A stretch of DNA of 7,561 nucleotides, taken from NCBI GenBank assembly GCA_959605275.1, contig CAUHFD010000145.1, positions 1 to 7,561 of the forward strand, read 5' to 3'. This document shows positions 6,323-7,561 of the stretch, piece by piece (position 1 is the first letter of the stretch; every line of letters starts with the position of its first letter). Under the pieces are notes generated by a model, which saw only the letters and a list, made by a program, of their open reading frames with translations, was not told where the DNA came from and ran no database searches. The DNA is from an uncultured Eubacteriales bacterium. Its GTDB lineage: Bacteria > Bacillota > Clostridia > Oscillospirales > Ruminococcaceae. A program made the position numbers and the translations under genes.

Positions 6323-6356
6323 AAAAAAAGCTTTAGTTTTAAGCAACTAGCGAAGC
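6323..6356 (-). terminator. Probable terminator of the AraC-family gene
   Basis: Reading the minus strand, GCTT, a 3-nt bulge, TAGTT, a 6-nt loop, AACTA and AAGC fold into a bulged hairpin followed by seven T (6329-6323). It lies about 20 bases after the regulator's stop codon. The stem is AT-rich and bulged, so it may be weak; the strong 15-bp palindrome immediately after it may help. Confidence 0.5.
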
Positions 6357-6376
6357 AAGCTGGAAACAGCAGACTT

Positions 6377-7231
6377 TTAATCGGTTTCTTCTACCGAAAT
6401 ATTACGTGCCTGCTGCTGTCGTTGATATTCCCGGGGAGTAATACCGGTGTGCTTTTGGAAGTTGGTATAAAAATTAGTGTAGTTATTATATCCCACTGTT
6501 TGAGCTACCTCCGCAATGGACATTTTGCCGTTATCGAGCAGGCGTTTTGCCTGCTTCATTCGAAAATCAATCAAATACTGTTCCGGCCCCATTCCGATGC
6601 AGTTCTTAAACATGCGATAAAGATGACTGCGATTGATATTGAATTGATCGGCAAGTTGTGAAATTCGCAGTGTTTCTGCAAAATGCAGCTGGATATATCG
6701 CTGTATTTGCGATATATATTGATGTTGCGGACTGATGGTATACTTACTCTGATCATCGGCTCGAAGCAATATTGACAACAAACGAAACAGCTGTTCTATT
6801 CCGCCAATATCTGCAGCTCGACTGCGATTGATATGAGCATTGGCATCAGTGATCAACTGCATCAATGTATTATCAGACATTGTAGTACAGTAGCTGTCAC
6901 GAAATACAGTGCGATGAATCAGTTCGGGCGCAAATGATCCATTGAAAGCAAAATAATAGTAATGCCAAGGATCTTCACTGTCAGCGGTGTAGGTGGCTGA
7001 TACGTTCGGTGGAATATAGAAGGCATCTTTTTCCTGTAACTCATAGGTAGTATCATCAATTTTGAGCATACCTCGTCCCTTGTAAATAAAATGGATCAGA
7101 TAAAGATCACGACAATTGAAATAAGAATAACCGGGGTTGCATTTTTCCCATCCCAGCTGCGCCAGATAAATATACGGATTGGGGAGATGCTCTAGGGAAT
7201 TATGTAGCAAGTTTAATTCAGTATATATCAT
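6377..7231 (-). CDS. AraC-family transcriptional regulator with cupin-type sensor domain
   Basis: A 284-residue DNA-binding regulator of the AraC/XylS family, the length usual for sugar-responsive members. The N-terminal half (about 20-110) resembles the AraC-type cupin ligand domain: DLYLIHFIYKGRGMLKIDD (42-60), then YELQEKDAFYIPPNVSATY (63-81) and WHYYYFAFNG (89-98). The C-terminal half (about 172-270) has the two helix-turn-helix motifs, the first at LRISQLADQFNINRSHLYRMF (188-208) and the second at MSIAEVAQTVGYNNYTNFYTNF (237-258), closing with HTGITPREYQRQ (261-272). GGGAG lies 9 bases before the ATG. It stands alone on the minus strand. A divergent control region lies to its right, so its target is probably a gene starting beyond 7561, but the ligand cannot be named. 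A link to the fru operon is not shown. Confidence 0.9.
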   Translation of the reverse strand: MIYTELNLLHNSLEHLPNPYIYLAQLGWEKCNPGYSYFNCRDLYLIHFIYKGRGMLKIDDTTYELQEKDAFYIPPNVSATYTADSEDPWHYYYFAFNGSFAPELIHRTVFRDSYCTTMSDNTLMQLITDANAHINRSRAADIGGIEQLFRLLSILLRADDQSKYTISPQHQYISQIQRYIQLHFAETLRISQLADQFNINRSHLYRMFKNCIGMGPEQYLIDFRMKQAKRLLDNGKMSIAEVAQTVGYNNYTNFYTNFQKHTGITPREYQRQQQARNISVEETD

Positions 7232-7296
7232 ATGTAACTACTCCCAAATAGCAAAATAACTAATTTGTTTTTGATTTCATATAACTCTCTATTGAT

Positions 7297-7326
7297 ATTA
7301 TATAGCATTTATTGCGGATGCGTCAA
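7297..7326 (-). promoter_or_regulatory. Promoter of the AraC-family regulator gene
   Basis: On the minus strand, TTGACG (7326-7321), an 18-bp spacer and TATAAT (7302-7297) make a strong sigma-A promoter. A start near 7290 gives a leader of about 60 nt to the ATG at 7231. Confidence 0.75.
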
Positions 7327-7354
7327 GATTAAAATGGGAGATTTTGTCATATAG

Positions 7355-7383
7355 ATGCAACAATTTATAATGTATATGCAACA
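7355..7383. promoter_or_regulatory. ATGCAACA direct repeat with 21-bp period, candidate AraC-type operator
   Basis: ATGCAACA occurs at 7355-7362 and again at 7376-7383, exactly 21 bp from start to start, or two turns of the DNA helix. That is the classical spacing of direct-repeat half-sites bound by dimeric AraC-family activators. The pair sits between the regulator's own promoter and a candidate rightward -35 box that begins 8 bp further right, an activator-like position. Confidence 0.55.
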
Positions 7384-7391
7384 TGAAATAC

Positions 7392-7421
7392 TTGATAAAA
7401 AAAAAAATAATGTGATAAAAT
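7392..7421 (+). promoter_or_regulatory. Candidate divergent rightward promoter
   Basis: TTGATA (7392-7397), an 18-bp spacer rich in A, and TAAAAT (7416-7421) form a plausible promoter pointing out of the window. It lies just downstream of the ATGCAACA repeats, as expected for a target of the AraC-family regulator. The region is very AT-rich, which raises the chance of a false match. Confidence 0.4.
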
Positions 7422-7561
7422 TTGATTAAAGAAAAGTTTGATTAATAGTTAATGTTATCAAAAAATGTACGATTTATTATTCTGTATGCCGTGTGTATAT
7501 CTGCACTGAATCTGTTTTGTTCATAATAATTGGGAATGTGTCTGATCTGTAACTTAATAAC
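7422..7561. other. AT-rich right edge, probable 5' leader of an off-window gene
   Basis: No supported gene starts here. ATG at about 7467 opens only a 14-codon frame, and a later ATG near 7536 has no ribosome binding site at proper spacing. TTTGATTAA is repeated at 7421-7429 and 7437-7445 (16 bp apart), just after the candidate rightward -10 box. Its meaning is unknown. Confidence 0.4.

Noticed and set aside
7467..7561. Start of a + strand gene at the right edge
   Set aside because: The ATG near 7467 opens only 14 codons and the ATG near 7536 lacks a properly spaced ribosome binding site.

Overview
The window looks like a chromosomal segment of a low-to-moderate-GC Gram-positive bacterium, most likely a clostridial Firmicute of the Oscillospiraceae/Ruminococcaceae type. 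This rests on strong GGAGG-type ribosome binding sites, AT-rich spacers with sigma-A-like promoters, a fruR-fruK-fruA order, and an HPr that keeps both His15 and the Gram-positive regulatory Ser46. The taxonomic placement is inference.

Layout from left to right. Positions 1-308 hold no gene that I can support, only two candidate rightward promoters and a short leader hairpin. Positions 309-383 are an initiator tRNA (fMet, CAT anticodon) on the + strand, followed at once by a strong hairpin/T-tract terminator. Positions 430-6054 are a minus-strand fructose utilisation operon, transcribed right to left: fruR (DeoR-type regulator), fruK (1-phosphofructokinase), fruA (fructose PTS IIA-IIB-IIC fusion), an HPr gene and ptsI (Enzyme I). 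The operon and the tRNA converge. Positions 6055-6376 hold the fruR promoter with TTTGA-type repeats, a 15-bp perfect palindrome and a probable terminator for the next gene. Positions 6377-7231 are a minus-strand AraC-family regulator with a cupin-like sensor domain. Positions 7232-7561 are an AT-rich divergent control region containing its promoter, a direct repeat with a 21-bp period, and a candidate rightward promoter for a gene beyond the window.

Together the operon encodes a complete fructose phosphotransferase chain: PEP to Enzyme I to HPr to FruA-IIA (His67) to FruA-IIB (Cys175), transport through IIC as fructose-1-phosphate, then FruK to fructose-1,6-bisphosphate. FruR probably senses a phosphorylated fructose intermediate and autoregulates the operon. 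The general PTS proteins HPr and Enzyme I being inside the sugar-specific operon gives a self-contained system.

The most notable anomaly is that ptsI is broken by one net base near 1716-1740. The two reading frames together encode a full-length Enzyme I with all catalytic motifs intact. The break lies where the HPr-binding helical subdomain joins the phosphohistidine subdomain. It is either a recent mutation or a sequencing/assembly error. The second item of interest is the divergent region right of the AraC gene, where ATGCAACA is repeated exactly 21 bp apart directly upstream of a candidate -35 box. I see no evidence of a wholly new system here; the genes belong to known families.
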